This document shows positions 50,165 to 61,683 of a stretch of 64,000 bases of DNA, piece after piece. Each line of letters opens with the position of its first letter. Within the stretch, counting starts at the first letter, position 1. Below the pieces are notes generated by a model. It ran no database searches. It had not been told where the DNA came from and worked only from the letters and a program-made list of their open reading frames with translations. Position numbers and translations under genes: made by a program. The DNA is from Macropodus opercularis (Eukaryota; Chordata; Actinopteri; Anabantiformes; Osphronemidae). The stretch covers positions 7,183,001 through 7,247,000 of the forward strand of contig CM061106.1 in NCBI GenBank assembly GCA_030770545.1, read 5' to 3'.

Positions 50165-50980
50165 GGAACGTTGGCAGATTTAGACTCAACGTCACCTGCT
50201 CTCCTGCTTCTTCAGCTTGTCTCCATCACTTCTCCGCCTGCGTCCAGTCAGAAAGTTGCTGAGCTGCAGGAAAGCATCTCCTTCCTCCACCAGACTGGAG
50301 GAGCAGAGCGGATCATCGCCGCCATGCTGGCAGGGCTCTGCTGCAGCGAACAGCCAGGCTACCGGTGGAACCTGATGACCCGGTGCCGTGGATCAGTCCA
50401 GGTGGGTCTCCGCCGGAGGAAGAACGGACCCGTGCTGGAGCAAAGCCCGACCAGCTGCCGCTCCACTCACTGGATCCGCACACGACCAGGAGTCAGAGGA
50501 AGCCGGTAGCGGAGAACTGCTCCACGTCCGCTGGGTCGGTTCCTTTGCCAGCCGCTCGCCCTGCTCCTCTGCGGGAGGCCGTGACTCTCTGCTTCCCTCC
50601 ACGACTGGCTGCTCCCGGACCCGGTTCATCTGCGGGACGTGTTCCTGGCCCCCGACGCTCTCCGCCACCCGGGAGCGTCTCCACCGGTTCCCCACGGCTG
50701 CCACCTCCGCAGAGCCCGACCTCTCAGCCGGTGTCCTCCGCACACGCCTCCGGTTCTCGACGCCCTCAGTGGAGACTCCGTCATTAGAGCCGTGAATCAG
50801 AATCTGCAGCAGCCTCGTGTTTTCCTGGAGCCGCCGTCAACCACAAGCAGCAGAAATCCGCGATAACAACGGAGGTGATTCACGTGGACAAACGACATCC
50901 CTGAAAGCAGCAGAGTGACCTTTAACCTCCGGTCCGGGCGAGAAGTGAGGAAACAACTTCACACGTCAGGTACAAAACAG
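50165..50980. repeat. GC-rich CpG-containing block, unclassified
   Basis: Much richer in GC and CpG than its neighbours, with overlapping frames of proline/arginine-rich sequence. A GDSVIRAV motif (near 50,775) resembles the start of SGNH-like domains found in some fish LINE ORF1 proteins, but the remainder does not confirm this. It runs into the repeat end at 51,105-51,240. Confidence 0.3.
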
Positions 50981-51104
50981 GGAAACGAGAAACTCACGAA
51001 AACAGATGCAGGTATATTCTCAGATACCGGAGATTCCAGCGAATGTCGCAAATGTGACATGAGCGACGACCCGACACTGTGGTGTCAGTTAAAAGCAGCT
51101 TAAA

Positions 51105-51240
51105 TGGACAAGCAGCGAACGAGGCGCAGATGAAAACAATCACACAATCAGGTGAAGCTGGTAGAAGTCGGGGTAGAGTATCCGGAGGGTCCTTCACAAT
51201 AAAGGTTTAAACCGGAAGTCAGGTTGCGGATCATGACGCT
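51105..51240. repeat. Repeat end shared with 25,470-25,600
   Basis: Same order of short blocks as at 25.5 kb (GAGGCGCAG, GAGTATCCGG, ACAATAAAGG, CCGGAAGT). Likely the right end of a dispersed element of unknown class. Confidence 0.45.
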
Positions 51241-51289
51241 CCTATAATATGTGCATGTGTTTAAGGCCACCAAAGCGTTTCTCTTATTT

Positions 51290-51525
51290 CATCTCACATT
51301 TCTCTGACTTCTTGTCTATCACACGCTCTGGATTAGACAAAATTGTTATTGTAGGTGATTTTAATCAGCGTTAGCGTTTTTAAATGTTTTATCCAGCATG
51401 TTGTGGAACCAACACACAACATAGGACGCACATTAGACCTGGTTTTATCTTTTGTTCTGTCCTCACACAATTGATCAGTCGTGGTTGTCGGCATCTCTGA
51501 TCACTTTTGCATTGTTTTACCTGTC
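51290..51525 (+). mobile_element. LINE endonuclease-domain fragment
   Basis: The translation, with frame changes, gives KIVIVGDFN, then VEPTH and LDLVLS, then a SDHF-like end, the order of motifs in LINE AP-endonucleases (L2/Rex1 group). Stops interrupt it. It joins directly to L1 3' UTR sequence. Confidence 0.5.
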
Positions 51526-51529
51526 TGTC

Positions 51530-51720
51530 TCCATCTGGGGGGACTGGGGGCGGTGAGATAGCTGAGCTAGTCTGGGACCTGGCTCCGCCTCATCCCCCAG
51601 CTACATTTTGCATCCATTCACATAGGTTTATGAGGGGCATGGTCCATATGAGAGGACTGGAGGCCGTCTAATGGCAGCCTCAACCACCGTCCCTCCCAGA
51701 GCCAAATGCCCCTCAGTTGG
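51530..51720 (+). mobile_element. Fragment of the Tx1-like L1 3' UTR
   Basis: Similar to 16,551-16,757 over about 190 bp, including CTGAGCTAGTCTGGGACCT, AGCTACATTTT, TTATGAGGGGC-like and CCGTCCCTCCCAGA blocks. No ORF2 sequence is attached. Confidence 0.8.
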
Positions 51721-51815
51721 AACTGACTGGAGCTGAAAACTGTCCCCAACATTCAGACTGAACCATGAATCATGTTTCCTGTTTGTAGTTTACATTTAAT
51801 GTTTCATCATTTACT

Positions 51816-52169
51816 TTGACTGGAAATGATCAACTGTCCACTGAACTGAAGAGGGAGCTGAAGAAACAAACTGTGGACGACAACGTGACTATAAACCAAA
51901 CCAAAGAAGAAGAAAGGGTTAAATATGTCCTGTTCCAGGCTCCTCCATCAGTTTCTGTTCCTGTTTATTTTCGCTGTGTGTCTGCGTCGAGCTTCAGTGA
52001 ATTTCCTCCTTATAAAGGTGAAGTATTTGACTTTATTGTTGTTACTCTTTGTTTTAACTGTTGTGAGTTTGTTCCTTTTGTTAAACTTCATCAGAATGTG
52101 ATGAACAGACTTTCTCCTCCATGTTGTGTCAGTAGAGTCACAGTAGAAGTAGAGTCAGTTGATGGTTAG
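51816..52169 (+). other. Unrecognised 117-codon frame
   Basis: Encodes a charged stretch (ELKRELKKQTVDDNVTINQT) followed by PPSVSVPVYFRCVSASS. It looks more protein-like than most frames here, but no start context, domain or splice partner could be established. It could be a stray exon or chance. Confidence 0.2.
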
Positions 52170-53850
52170 TAGCTGAACTGACAGAAACATCTGAAAGCAG
52201 ATTATTTATAACAGACGATGTTCAGACTCAGTGAATCATTTTAGTTTTTCTCTGATTTTCTGTAAACTGATCAGATTTATTTGCTAGTCATCTGTTTGTG
52301 AGGCAGCAGGAAACAGAAAGAGGAAGTGTCCATGTGACCCTACATAGAACCTAGTTCCTCTTTTTCCATTTAGTCATGTGTCAGATGTTTTATCTAGTGA
52401 TCAGCATTAAATCACCACAGTGAAACTGATTTGGAGTCAGATGTTCAACAGACATTAGGCTGAAAATCTCTCTGGGAAACAGATTTACCCATGTGTCAGA
52501 CATGTGACGTGTTTAGTCATCATCTGATGTCAGTGTTGTCCTAACACTGAACATAGAGGTTTGTGTCCATGTGGGACATGTAGACACACGTTATATATAG
52601 GTCACATGACATGAAGTTATTGATGAATGATAATAATAAACTAGACTAAGCATTTCCATAAGAAAATGCACTGTGAATGCTGTACTGCTGAATGTATTCC
52701 CAATAACTGCTAACTGTAGCTTAAGAGTTTAAAACTTCTTAAAAGCTTAAGAAAAATAGAAGTGGATAAATTAGGGCTAAACATGTCCAGAACAAGTTAA
52801 GAGTCTTACATTTAAAAAAAAGATTAAGTGTATTAAGCTCCTGCTGCTCCGAGACAAATACGGTGAAATGTGTCGGTCTGTTTTTCCATGTGCAGAGTAA
52901 GCAAGTAGACAAGTATCTCTACATTTGAGTGAAAGAATGGTTTAAAAGCGCGAAAAGTGGTGACAATTTACAAGTGAAAGTTTGAAGTGAAAGTTCCGCC
53001 ATCTCTCGCTGTATGATGACGTCACTCGCTGTCTGACAACACATACACACTAATGGGGAAGCTCAAATTTAACCTAAAACGTAAGGAATAATAATAATAA
53101 AGATTAGAAAAACAATACTGTGAATGCTTTAAAGGAGTCATGGGTCGGTGCAGTTATTGTTGTATATAATTAATAAAATATATGTATATATTTTATTGTA
53201 TACAAGTTATATATTGTATATAACTTATTGATGAGTAATAATAATAAATAATCTCCAGTATAATGCAGCGACCACATGGAGACGTTCTCTTTGTGGTGGT
53301 GGTCGGTGTAGCAGTGAACATCAGACACAGATGGTGGATCTGTTTTCCTGGAGGTCAGTGAACGTCTGCTGAACATCCTCCTCCAAAGCAACGTCACCAC
53401 CATCACTAAGTCTCAGTCAGAGACACTGAGACATGAGCTGTGAGCTTCAGGGAGCAGATGCTGGTCCTCAGCAGAGGGACTGTAGACCTGGACCAGGAGC
53501 TGCTGAGCTGAGTGGTGTCACATGAATAATGAACAGTTTGTCAGGTTTGGTGGGTGATGGTGACGTCTCTGTGGAGTTTACATTAATTTACGTTGGTAGT
53601 TTCATTATAGTTGTTGTCGTCTGTGTGGTGTTAAATGTTCTGGTGTCGTGTTGATTTTCTGTCCTGCTGCTCTTCACTGTTCATGTTTAGTGGGAACGTT
53701 GATGAGTTTATCAGACATTTTAACCAGTTCAGTGGAGGCAGAGGAAGCTGCTCTACTTCTATCAGCCACTAGATGGAGCCATGAAGCTGCAGCAAACTTC
53801 CCCTCAGTGTCAATAACAACAGTAGAAGCAGAGCAGCTGATATTTGACTA
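52170..53850. other. Upstream region of NLR gene 2, no gene recognised
   Basis: AT-rich sequence with no supported exon. The last 90-100 bp before the NLR 2 ATG (from about 53,830) match the same interval upstream of NLR 1, so the duplication includes some 5' flank. Confidence 0.4.
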
Positions 53851-56800
53851 ATGATGGAAGGAGGATTTCAGCTGATGTGCAAGTAAATGATTTGTGTTTG
53901 TCTCCACATGCAGGTAGAAAGTGTGTGTGAGCTGATGTGGACATGAATCAGTGTGAGGACAGAGAGGAGGGAGCCCCTCCCTCTAAAACCACTCTGTGTG
54001 GGGACCATGAGAGCCAGACCAAAGCTCAGAGGTGAGATGACTGAGACCATCTGATGATTCTGTCTCCAAGTCACACACACTGTTTAAGATTCACTATTAT
54101 TGGTCATTGATGAAGGAAACGTCCACAGAATATGTGAGAGTCACAAAGTTGTTTTTCTATCAGGTCCCATCAGAGACAAGAACCTGCTGGACCTGAACCC
54201 AGTTGTGTGTCAACAATGAATGAATGGAGGAAGTGGTTCAATGTTACTAGTGTGAGCAGCAGCTCTGCCTCAGACTCACACAGTTCAACACATTCCCACT
54301 GGGAGCTGCCCAGTACAACCAGTCTGATCCCAGCAGACTCTGTCTCTAGACGCCTTGTTCCAACACATCAGCATTGTTCAGTGAGGGAGGCAGAGATAGA
54401 TGTTGTTCAGAGCTGCTGAGACGGAACCAAACTGACTGTGACAGTAAAGCTTCACCGCTACAGGGAGTCTCTGACTCACTGCTCACATCAAGCATCACTT
54501 CATGGACCTTTACCTTGTGTGTGTCTCTGTGTGGACTCACATCATGTGAGCTCATTCTTCATGGTTCCTCCACAGAGTGGACCAGCAGAGCTCAGAGGTT
54601 CCCAGTGGTCAGTCTGCCCAGCAGCACCAAACACACCTGGACTCCATGTTTATGGTCTGTACATGGACAACCACTACTTTCATCTGTTGTGTTCAATCGT
54701 CTCCATGCTGCACTTTTACACCAGTGGATTGTCAGTGTGTCCAACATGGATCTGATGTTTGGCTCCATGCTTTTAGTTGGATGGTGTCATTCATAGAGTT
54801 TCTGTTCCAGCTGCTGGAGGACAACATTGTCACGTTTGTGAAGAAGGAGCTGAAGAAGATCCAGAAGGTTCTGAGTCCAGATTACCCAGAATGCTTAGAG
54901 AGTCAGAGGGAGGATGAGGAGGCGTTGGATGGTGAGGATGAAGAGCAGAGGAGGAGCAGCAGAGACGCATTTCTGAAGATCACACTGAATTTCCTGAGGA
55001 GGATGAAGCAGGAGGAGCTGGCTGACTGTCTGCAGAGCAGTAAGAGGATTTATCTCAACGTTTAACACCGCACACACAGTCAAACATTTACTTTTACTTT
55101 TGTAAATTTACCATTAAATTACCTTAATCATTATTCATGTTTCTTCTTTCAGGGTCTCCTGCTGCAGTGTTTCAGCATCAACTTAAATCCCAGCTGCAGC
55201 AGAAGTTCCAGTGTGTGTTTGAAGGCATCGCTAAAGCAGGAAACCCAACCCTTCTGAACCAGATCTACACAGAGCTCTACATCACAGAGGGAGGGACTGC
55301 AGACGTCAACCATGAACATGAGGTCAGACAGATTGAAGCAGCCTCCAGGAAACCACACAGAGCAGAAACAACCATCAGACTAGAAGACGTCTTTAAAGGC
55401 TCAGCTGGAAGAGATGGACCCATCAGAACCGTGGTGACCAAGGGAGTGGCTGGCGTTGGGAAAACAGTCCTGACACAGAAGTTCACTCTGGACTGGGCTG
55501 AAGGCAAAGCCAACCAGGACGTACACTTCACATTTCCATTCACCTTCAGAGAGCTGAACGTGCTGAAAGAGCAAAAGTTCAGCTTGGTGGAACTTGTTCA
55601 TCACTTCTTCACTGGAACCAAAGCAGCAGGAATCTGCAGCTTTGAACAGTTCCAGGTCGTGTTCATCTTGGACGGTCTGGATGAGAGTCGACTTCCTCTG
55701 GACTTCCACCAGACTGAAACCCTGACTGATGTCACAGAGTCCACCTCAGTGGATGTGCTGCTGACAAACCTCATCAGGGGGAACCTGCTTCCCTCTGCTC
55801 GCCTCTGGATCACCACACGACCTGGAGCAGCCAATCAGATCCCTCATGGGTGCGTTGACATGGTGACAGAGGTCAGAGGGTTCACTGACCCACAGAAGGA
55901 GGAGTACTTCAGGAAGAGGTTCAGAGATGAGCAGCAGGCCACAACCATCATCTCCCACATCAAGACATCACGAAGCCTCCACATCATGTGTCACATCCCA
56001 GTCTTCTGCTGGATCACTGCTACGGTTCTGGAGGATCTGCTGAGAACCAGAGAGGGAGGAGAGCTGCCCAAGACCCTGACTGAGATGTACATCCACTTCC
56101 TGGTGGTTCAGACCAAAGTGAAGAACATCAAGTACGATGGAGGAGCTGAGACAGATCCACACTGGAATAACAAGAGCAGGAAGATGATTGAGTCTCTGGG
56201 AAAAGTGGCTTTTGAGCAGCTGCAGAAAGGAAACCTGATCTTCTACGAGTCAGACCTGACAGAGTGTGGCATCGATGTCAGAGCAGCCTCAGTTTACTCA
56301 GGAGTGTTCACACAGGTCTTTAGAGAGGAGAGAGGACTGTACCAGGACAAGGTGTTCTGCTTCGTCCATCTGAGTGTTCAGAAGTTTCTGGCTGCTCTTC
56401 ACGTCCATCTGACCTTCATCAACTCTGGAGTCAATCTGCTGTCACGGCAAAAATCAAGGCTCCCCTTCATCATTTGTTTTTTCCTATTCCAGACATCTTT
56501 TTTTTAAAGAAGAACCCCAACCCTATACAGTTCTACCAGGACGCTGTGGACCAGGCCTTACAGAGTCCAAATGGACACCTGGACCTGTTCCTCCGCTTCC
56601 TCCTCGGTCTTTCACTGCAGACCAATCAGACTCTACTACAAGGTCTGATGACCCAGACAGGAAGTAGCTCACAGACCAATCAGGAAACAGTCCAGTACAT
56701 CAAGGAGAAGCTCAGTGAGGATCTGCCTGCAGAGAGAAGCATCAACCTGTTCCACTGTCTGAATGAACTGAATGATGGTTCTCTAGTGGAGCAGATCCAA

Positions 56801-57099
56801 CAGAACCTGAGATCAGGACGTCTCTCCACACATGAACTGTCTCCTGCTCAGTGGTCGGCTCTGGTCTTCATCTTACTGTCATCAGAAGAAGATCTGGACG
56901 TGTTTGACCTGCAGAAATACTCTGGTTCAGAGGAGGCTCTGCTGAGGCTGCTGCCAGTCGTCAAAGCCTCCAACAAAGCTCTGTAAATATATGGATGTGG
57001 AAAGGTTCTATGTTGAATGAGTATTTAATAATTATGTTTAAACAAGAGACAGACACGAAATATACATTGTTTCATAATTGTATTTTGTACTTTCACTAG

Positions 57100-57611
57100 A
57101 CTAAGTGGTTGTAACCTGTCAGAGAGAAGCTGTGAAGCTCTGTCCTCAGTTCTCAGCTCTCAGTCCTCTAGTCTGAGAGAACTGGACCTGAGTAACAACG
57201 ACCTGCAGGATTCAGGAGTGAAGCTGTTGTCTGATGGACTGAAGAGTCCACACTGTCAACTGGAGACTCTTAGGTCAGGATTGATCAACTTCACTACATT
57301 CTCCTCAACATGTAGAGAATCACACTGACATGATTTTTATCAGATATCTGAACATAAAAGAGAACGATGGTTGTAATTGTGACATGTCCATCAAACTCCT
57401 CCTCCTTCTTCTTCTCTGTGTTGTTGTGTGTCTGCAGGCTGTCAGGTTGTCTGGTCACAGAGGGAGGTTGTGCTTCTCTGGCCTCAGCTCTGAGCTCCAA
57501 CCCCTCCCATCTGAGAGAGCTGGACCTGAGCTACAATCATCCAGGAGACTCAGGAGTGAAGCTGCTGTCTGCTCTACTGGAGGATCCACACTGGAGACTG
57601 GACACTCTCAG
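57100..57611 (+). CDS. NLR 2 LRR exons 1 and 2
   Basis: Two 174-bp exons (57,100-57,273 and 57,438-57,611), both phase 2-2. The first reads LSGCNLSERSCEALSSVLSS with LRELDLSNNDL; the second LSGCLVTEGGCASLASALSS with LRELDLSYNHP. Each encodes two LRRs, expected to form part of the ligand-sensing solenoid. The first resembles the NLR 1 exon at 35,333-35,160. The second has no counterpart in the gene 1 array, whose exons are of the SCCSLSEISCDSL type. Confidence 0.85.
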
Positions 57612-58081
57612 GTATGGAGAGACTTGTTTTAGCAGAGACTTCAACAGGAGCAGGAGCTGAGTGAAGAGCTCCACTAAATCTCTGGTGCTCATGTCCAGGA
57701 TCAGCTGCTCTAATGAAACATGCTTCAACCAGAATCAACACAAAGTGATGAACTGTATCAGTGACACTTCCTGCTCTGAGTACAGATGCATTTTACCGCT
57801 GGCAGGAACTGTTACACATTTACTGCACTGAAAGTTAGTGACACACTCTGAGACTGAAAGCAGGAGTCTGACACCAAAACTGATCTTCAGTAGAAAAGTG
57901 AAGCCTTTTCTCCACGTCACCTCCTGCTCCGTAGATTCCAAGATAAGGCTCCAATTCCTTAGTATCTGCTGAATGTCCATCCCTACATACAAGCCTCCAT
58001 CTGAACACAATCCTAAAACAACATGAGAGCCATGTAATGTCCATGTCTGCATGTGCTGGTCTGACCCCGTCCTCCTTTCAG

Positions 58082-58800
58082 GGTGGAGCCTGGTGGAGTC
58101 CGATGGTTGAGACCAGGTCTGAGGAAGTGTAAGTGTGTTTTAATGAGACTGATGAAACAAAGCAGCAACATTCAACCATCTTCAAACTGTCACATCACTG
58201 ATGTCATGAGTCATCATCAAACTGATGAGAGATGAATAACTGCAGCTGGATTGTGTCTTGTTCTCTCCATCAGATTTCTGTCAACTCACCATCGACACAA
58301 ACACAGTGAACAGAAAACTACGACTGTCTGACAACAACAGGAAGGTGACACATGTGGAGGAGGATCAGTCGTATCCTGATCATCCAGACAGATTTGACCA
58401 GTGTCATCAGCTGCTGTGTAGTAATGAACTGACTGGTCGTTGTTACTGGGAGGTTGAGTGGAGTAGAATAGTTTATGTATCAGTGAGTTACAGAGGAATC
58501 AGAAGAAGAGGAAACAGTGAAGATTATGTGTTTGGATACAATGATCAGTCCTGGAGGCTCAGCTGCTCTGGTCTTGGTTACTATGTCTGGCACAATAATA
58601 CAGGAACACCCATCTCCTCCTCTGCGTCTGACAGAGTCTCAGTGTTTGTGGACTGTCCTGCTGGTTCTCTGTCCTTCTACAGAGTCTCCTCTGACAAACT
58701 GATCCACCTCCACACCTTCAACACCACATTCACTCAACCTCTGTATCCTGGGTTTGGATTGTGCTCTCTTGGTTCCTCGTTGTCTCTGTGTGATGTGTAG
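58082..58800 (+). CDS. NLR 2 linker and PRY-SPRY (B30.2) exons
   Basis: A 47-bp linker exon (58,082-58,128; RVEPGGVRWLRPGLRK) is spliced to 58,274-58,800. The latter encodes a complete B30.2 domain: PRY start FCQLTIDTNTVNRKLRLSDN, then YPDHPDRFDQ, the SPRY hallmark GRCYWEVEW, SWRLSCSG and VFVDCPAGSLSFYRV, ending YPGFGL...LCDV and TAG. Such domains bind proteins and are a common C-terminus of fish NLRs. The frame is intact. NLR gene 1 has no such exon in the window. Confidence 0.9.
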
Positions 58801-59880
58801 TAGTGAGAGTGTGGTTCTGTCAGAGAAACGTTGTCTCTGTTCATCACATAGTTCAGTCTGTTCATGTCTGTCTCATTTTCAGATTCATGTATTGAATCAG
58901 TTTCTTTCTGAACCAGATCTAAATGATTCCTCGTCAACTTCTTCCTCTTCCTTTAAAGATGGAAGCTCAGATTATTCCAGGATGTAAATGTTGATGACTT
59001 GTTGTGAAGTTGTTTTTTAGTGAATATCAGGATGTTTTCTCTTTGTCTGAAGCTCAGTTCAACACATGTGACAAACTGTGTCATCAGAGAAGAATCACTG
59101 AGCTGAATCAGTGAGAAGCTTCCAGATGTTCACAGATGATTGTTGAAAACTGTTGGATTGATTGTGTTTGATCAGTTGCTCATTTCCTACCAGTCAATGT
59201 TCATCATCAGTTTGTAGAATCGTTGCTCATGATGTTTGTATTGATGCATTTATTCTCCTCCAGTACTTAAAGGTCCATGTTCTCTTTTTATTGGAGCCTT
59301 GTATATTGAACCATCTGGGTTCAGCCACATGATCAATATCTTTTCCACTGTGTTTATATATGATGGACACAATGAAGCTCTTTGTTCTCTGAGCTCGTCA
59401 CTATTAAATGTTTGCTGATCCTTGAGTCCGTCTCCAGTTTTGATGGTGAAACATCCATAGAAATAGCAGTGATGTTAATCTTCCTACAGATCCTGTGTGA
59501 ATCCTTGGTGTGTGTGGTGTAGTACAAAAAGCCTGCAACCAGCTTGTGTGTGAATTCTGGGTCGTGTGTGTTTGGAGGCAGAGCAATGAATGTTCCCAAC
59601 AGGACATAGAAGCAGATAATATCGTCTTTCTAGAAATCAGTGGTGACATCGGAGGAGGAAGTAAACCTGCTTCTACAGAGTCACAGCTTTTCCTCCATCG
59701 CTGGAAGAACTGGACTCTCCAGGATCAGAACCAGTTGAAAGTGAAGCAACATTCAGACCAGACACAAACTAACAGATGATGTGTGAATGTTGTGATGCTT
59801 CTATTTCCACAGTAATGATCCAAACCTATCAGGGTTTGAATGTTGGGTTCATGTACAAACCAACCTGTTCCACTGATATT
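58801..59880 (+). other. Probable 3' UTR of NLR gene 2 and flank
   Basis: AT-rich sequence after the B30.2 stop with no supported exon. An ATTAAA near 59,402 could be a polyadenylation signal. Confidence 0.35.
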
Positions 59881-59883
59881 GAT

Positions 59884-60300
59884 TCAATTCAATTCAACTT
59901 TATTTATATAGCACCAATTCACAACATCAGTTATCTCAAGGCACTTTACAAGTAAGGTTTAAGACCTTACACAACTAACCCAACAAATCCCACATAGAGC
60001 AAGCTTTTAATTGTAGCCAATCAATAAATTGTACATTTTAATAGCAACAGTGGAGGAAAAAGCAGCAGACCCAGGCTCAGTGTGGGCGGCCATCTGCCTT
60101 GACTGGTTGGGGTGAGGGGATAGAGAAAAGAGAAAAGAACACAACAACAAAACAAGCAGCAACAGAACACAGGCAGGATGGTTGGACCAGCAACTGAACA
60201 GTGGAGACACACGGCTCTGAGTCTGATGATACCTGTAGATGAGGATAGAGAGAGAGAGGAAGAGAGAAACCTCCCGTTCTACATTTAGAAACTCTAGGAA
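59884..60300 (-). mobile_element. L2 3'-end fragment
   Basis: About 415 bp matching the reverse complement of 33,700-34,466, from the GAATTGAATTGAA tail and TATATAAATAAA through the GGCGGCCATCTGCCTTGAC-like block. It lacks the RT. A longer sister of the piece at 46,618. Confidence 0.85.
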
Positions 60301-61380
60301 CCACAAGTAACCGTGGTCACGGTTTAAATGATGAGTCTATAGAAGCTGATCACGGCTACATTCAGCTTGTTAACTGATGTGATGGATCTGACAGGTGTGT
60401 GACAGGTGTAGTGGACATGAGCTCTCACCAGGACCTTCATCTTCTGCTGCTCATCACTGCTCCCGTGAAGCTGATCTGCTGCTAAAAGAAAGAACAACTT
60501 TATTTTTCCCTTTCAGATTTTAACGTCCATGTCAACTCCATTAACGTTGACTTGTTGGTGCGTCAGCTGTGGCTCAGGAGCAGAGCAGACGTTCACCAGT
60601 TGTTGGACCAGATGTTTGAGTCTCTGTCACATGGTGCATTTTTATTTACTGTAAAAATACACAAAACTAAGCTGTTGATTTCACAGTTGTGACAATCTGT
60701 CGTTTGGTTTGGTCCAGAGTCCAGGGGTCAAAGAACTGGTGACGAGCCACAGCTGATCTGCTCTGATTGGACAGATGTTGGTGACATCATTCCAGTGACT
60801 AGTCCCACATTTAGTCTTTGTTTAAAATGTTCTGTGACTGTTTGTGTTGTGAAATCAATGGATGTGACCCTGACCTACAGCCCTGAAACGTATGGTACCA
60901 CAATAAACTGACTGTCTGCAGAAACCTCCATCACTCAGACCCGGAGCCGACCCACTAAGAGCAGAACCGAGTTCAGACAGACTCAGCAAAACAGGGAGTG
61001 ACTCCACTTTGCTCTGCATTTACAGATGGATCAGGAAGCAGCAGGCTGATGGAGAAGACTGACAGAGAGGAACTATAGGAAAGACAAAACCCTACAAACA
61101 CAAAGCAGCTCTGTGAGGAAATGAAACCGTTTAAAACACAGCAAACCCACAAAGTTGGACCCTCCTGCAGCGTAAAGAGCAGAGCTTCCCTGGCTGCTCT
61201 CTCCCAGTCCTAATGCTGAATCCTAATCTCACCTGGAGGTCCGTGAACGCAACAGAACAACTGTTAAAATGTAAAATAAATCAGTGACAATTATTAGAAT
61301 ATGAATATGATTTTTATCCTCTCAAAGAAAACAACAAACTCGTCACAAATGAAATCAGTCAATAAAGGGTAAATAACGCC
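60301..61380. other. No recognised gene
   Basis: Sequence between the L2 tail and the CpG-rich promoter. No exon or repeat I can support. Confidence 0.3.
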
Positions 61381-61384
61381 TGAT

Positions 61385-61480
61385 AGTTATCGCGAGATTC
61401 ACGCGTGAGATCACGTGACTATTTGAGCGGTCGCGCGGTTTTGTAAGATCTGGTTTCTTTGTGTTGCCTCGTGGTTACAG
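61385..61480 (+). promoter_or_regulatory. CpG-rich promoter with CGCGAGA and CACGTG motifs
   Basis: A short stretch dense in CpG in otherwise AT-rich DNA. It contains ATCGCGAGA (61,389-61,397; related to the TCTCGCGAGA core-promoter element), ACGCGT, the palindromic E-box TCACGTGA (61,411-61,418; USF/MiT-type) and GGTCGCGCGG. It lies about 105-135 bp before a well-placed ATG, so it is probably a housekeeping-type promoter. Confidence 0.6.
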
Positions 61481-61521
61481 TCAGAGCCGAGACCTGTTGG
61501 ATTTTATCGATCAGGACCAAA

Positions 61522-61683
61522 ATGGATCAACACCAGGTGGAAGTGAAAACACAGGACGTGGACGTTAATCAAGACCAGTTGAAGAGCGACACGGAGCAGG
61601 ACCCGAGTTTAACCGAGCAGGACCGATCCACCAGGATGAAGGAGCAGCAGGACAACGACCACGATGGAGCCACAGACCAACAG
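61522..61683 (+). CDS. First coding exon of an unrecognised gene
   Basis: The ATG is in good context (A at -3, G at +4). 54 codons end in phase 0 at CAACAG followed by GTCGGT. The peptide is very acidic and rich in Gln/Asp/Lys (MDQHQVEVKTQDVDVNQDQ..., TEQDPSLTEQDRS, EQQDNDHDGATDQQ), probably disordered. No signal peptide or domain. Reading through the donor gives a stop after about 12 more codons. The gene should continue to the right. Only the promoter and this exon are supported; the identity is unknown. Confidence 0.5.

Larger units (their letters stand above)
53943..58800 (+). pseudogene. NLR gene 2: FISNA-NACHT-LRR-B30.2 receptor, damaged
   Basis: Inverted near-copy of NLR gene 1. Exons by splice signals: 53943-54031, (54164-?), 54576-54654, 54811-55039, 55153-56982, 57100-57273, 57438-57611, 58082-58128 and 58274-58800. 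Walker A is GVAGVGKT, Walker B FILDGLDE. Unlike gene 1 it has only two LRR exons and ends in PRY-SPRY. Damage: exon 2 loses its second half and donor from about 54,197. In the NACHT exon a 77-bp block replaces 51 bp (about 56,443-56,519), shifting frame and giving TAA at 56,505-56,507. The helical motif reads SVQKFLAAL instead of SVQEFLAAL. A product ending at this stop would lack LRRs and B30.2. All later exons are still open, so the damage is recent or bypassed. Confidence 0.75.
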
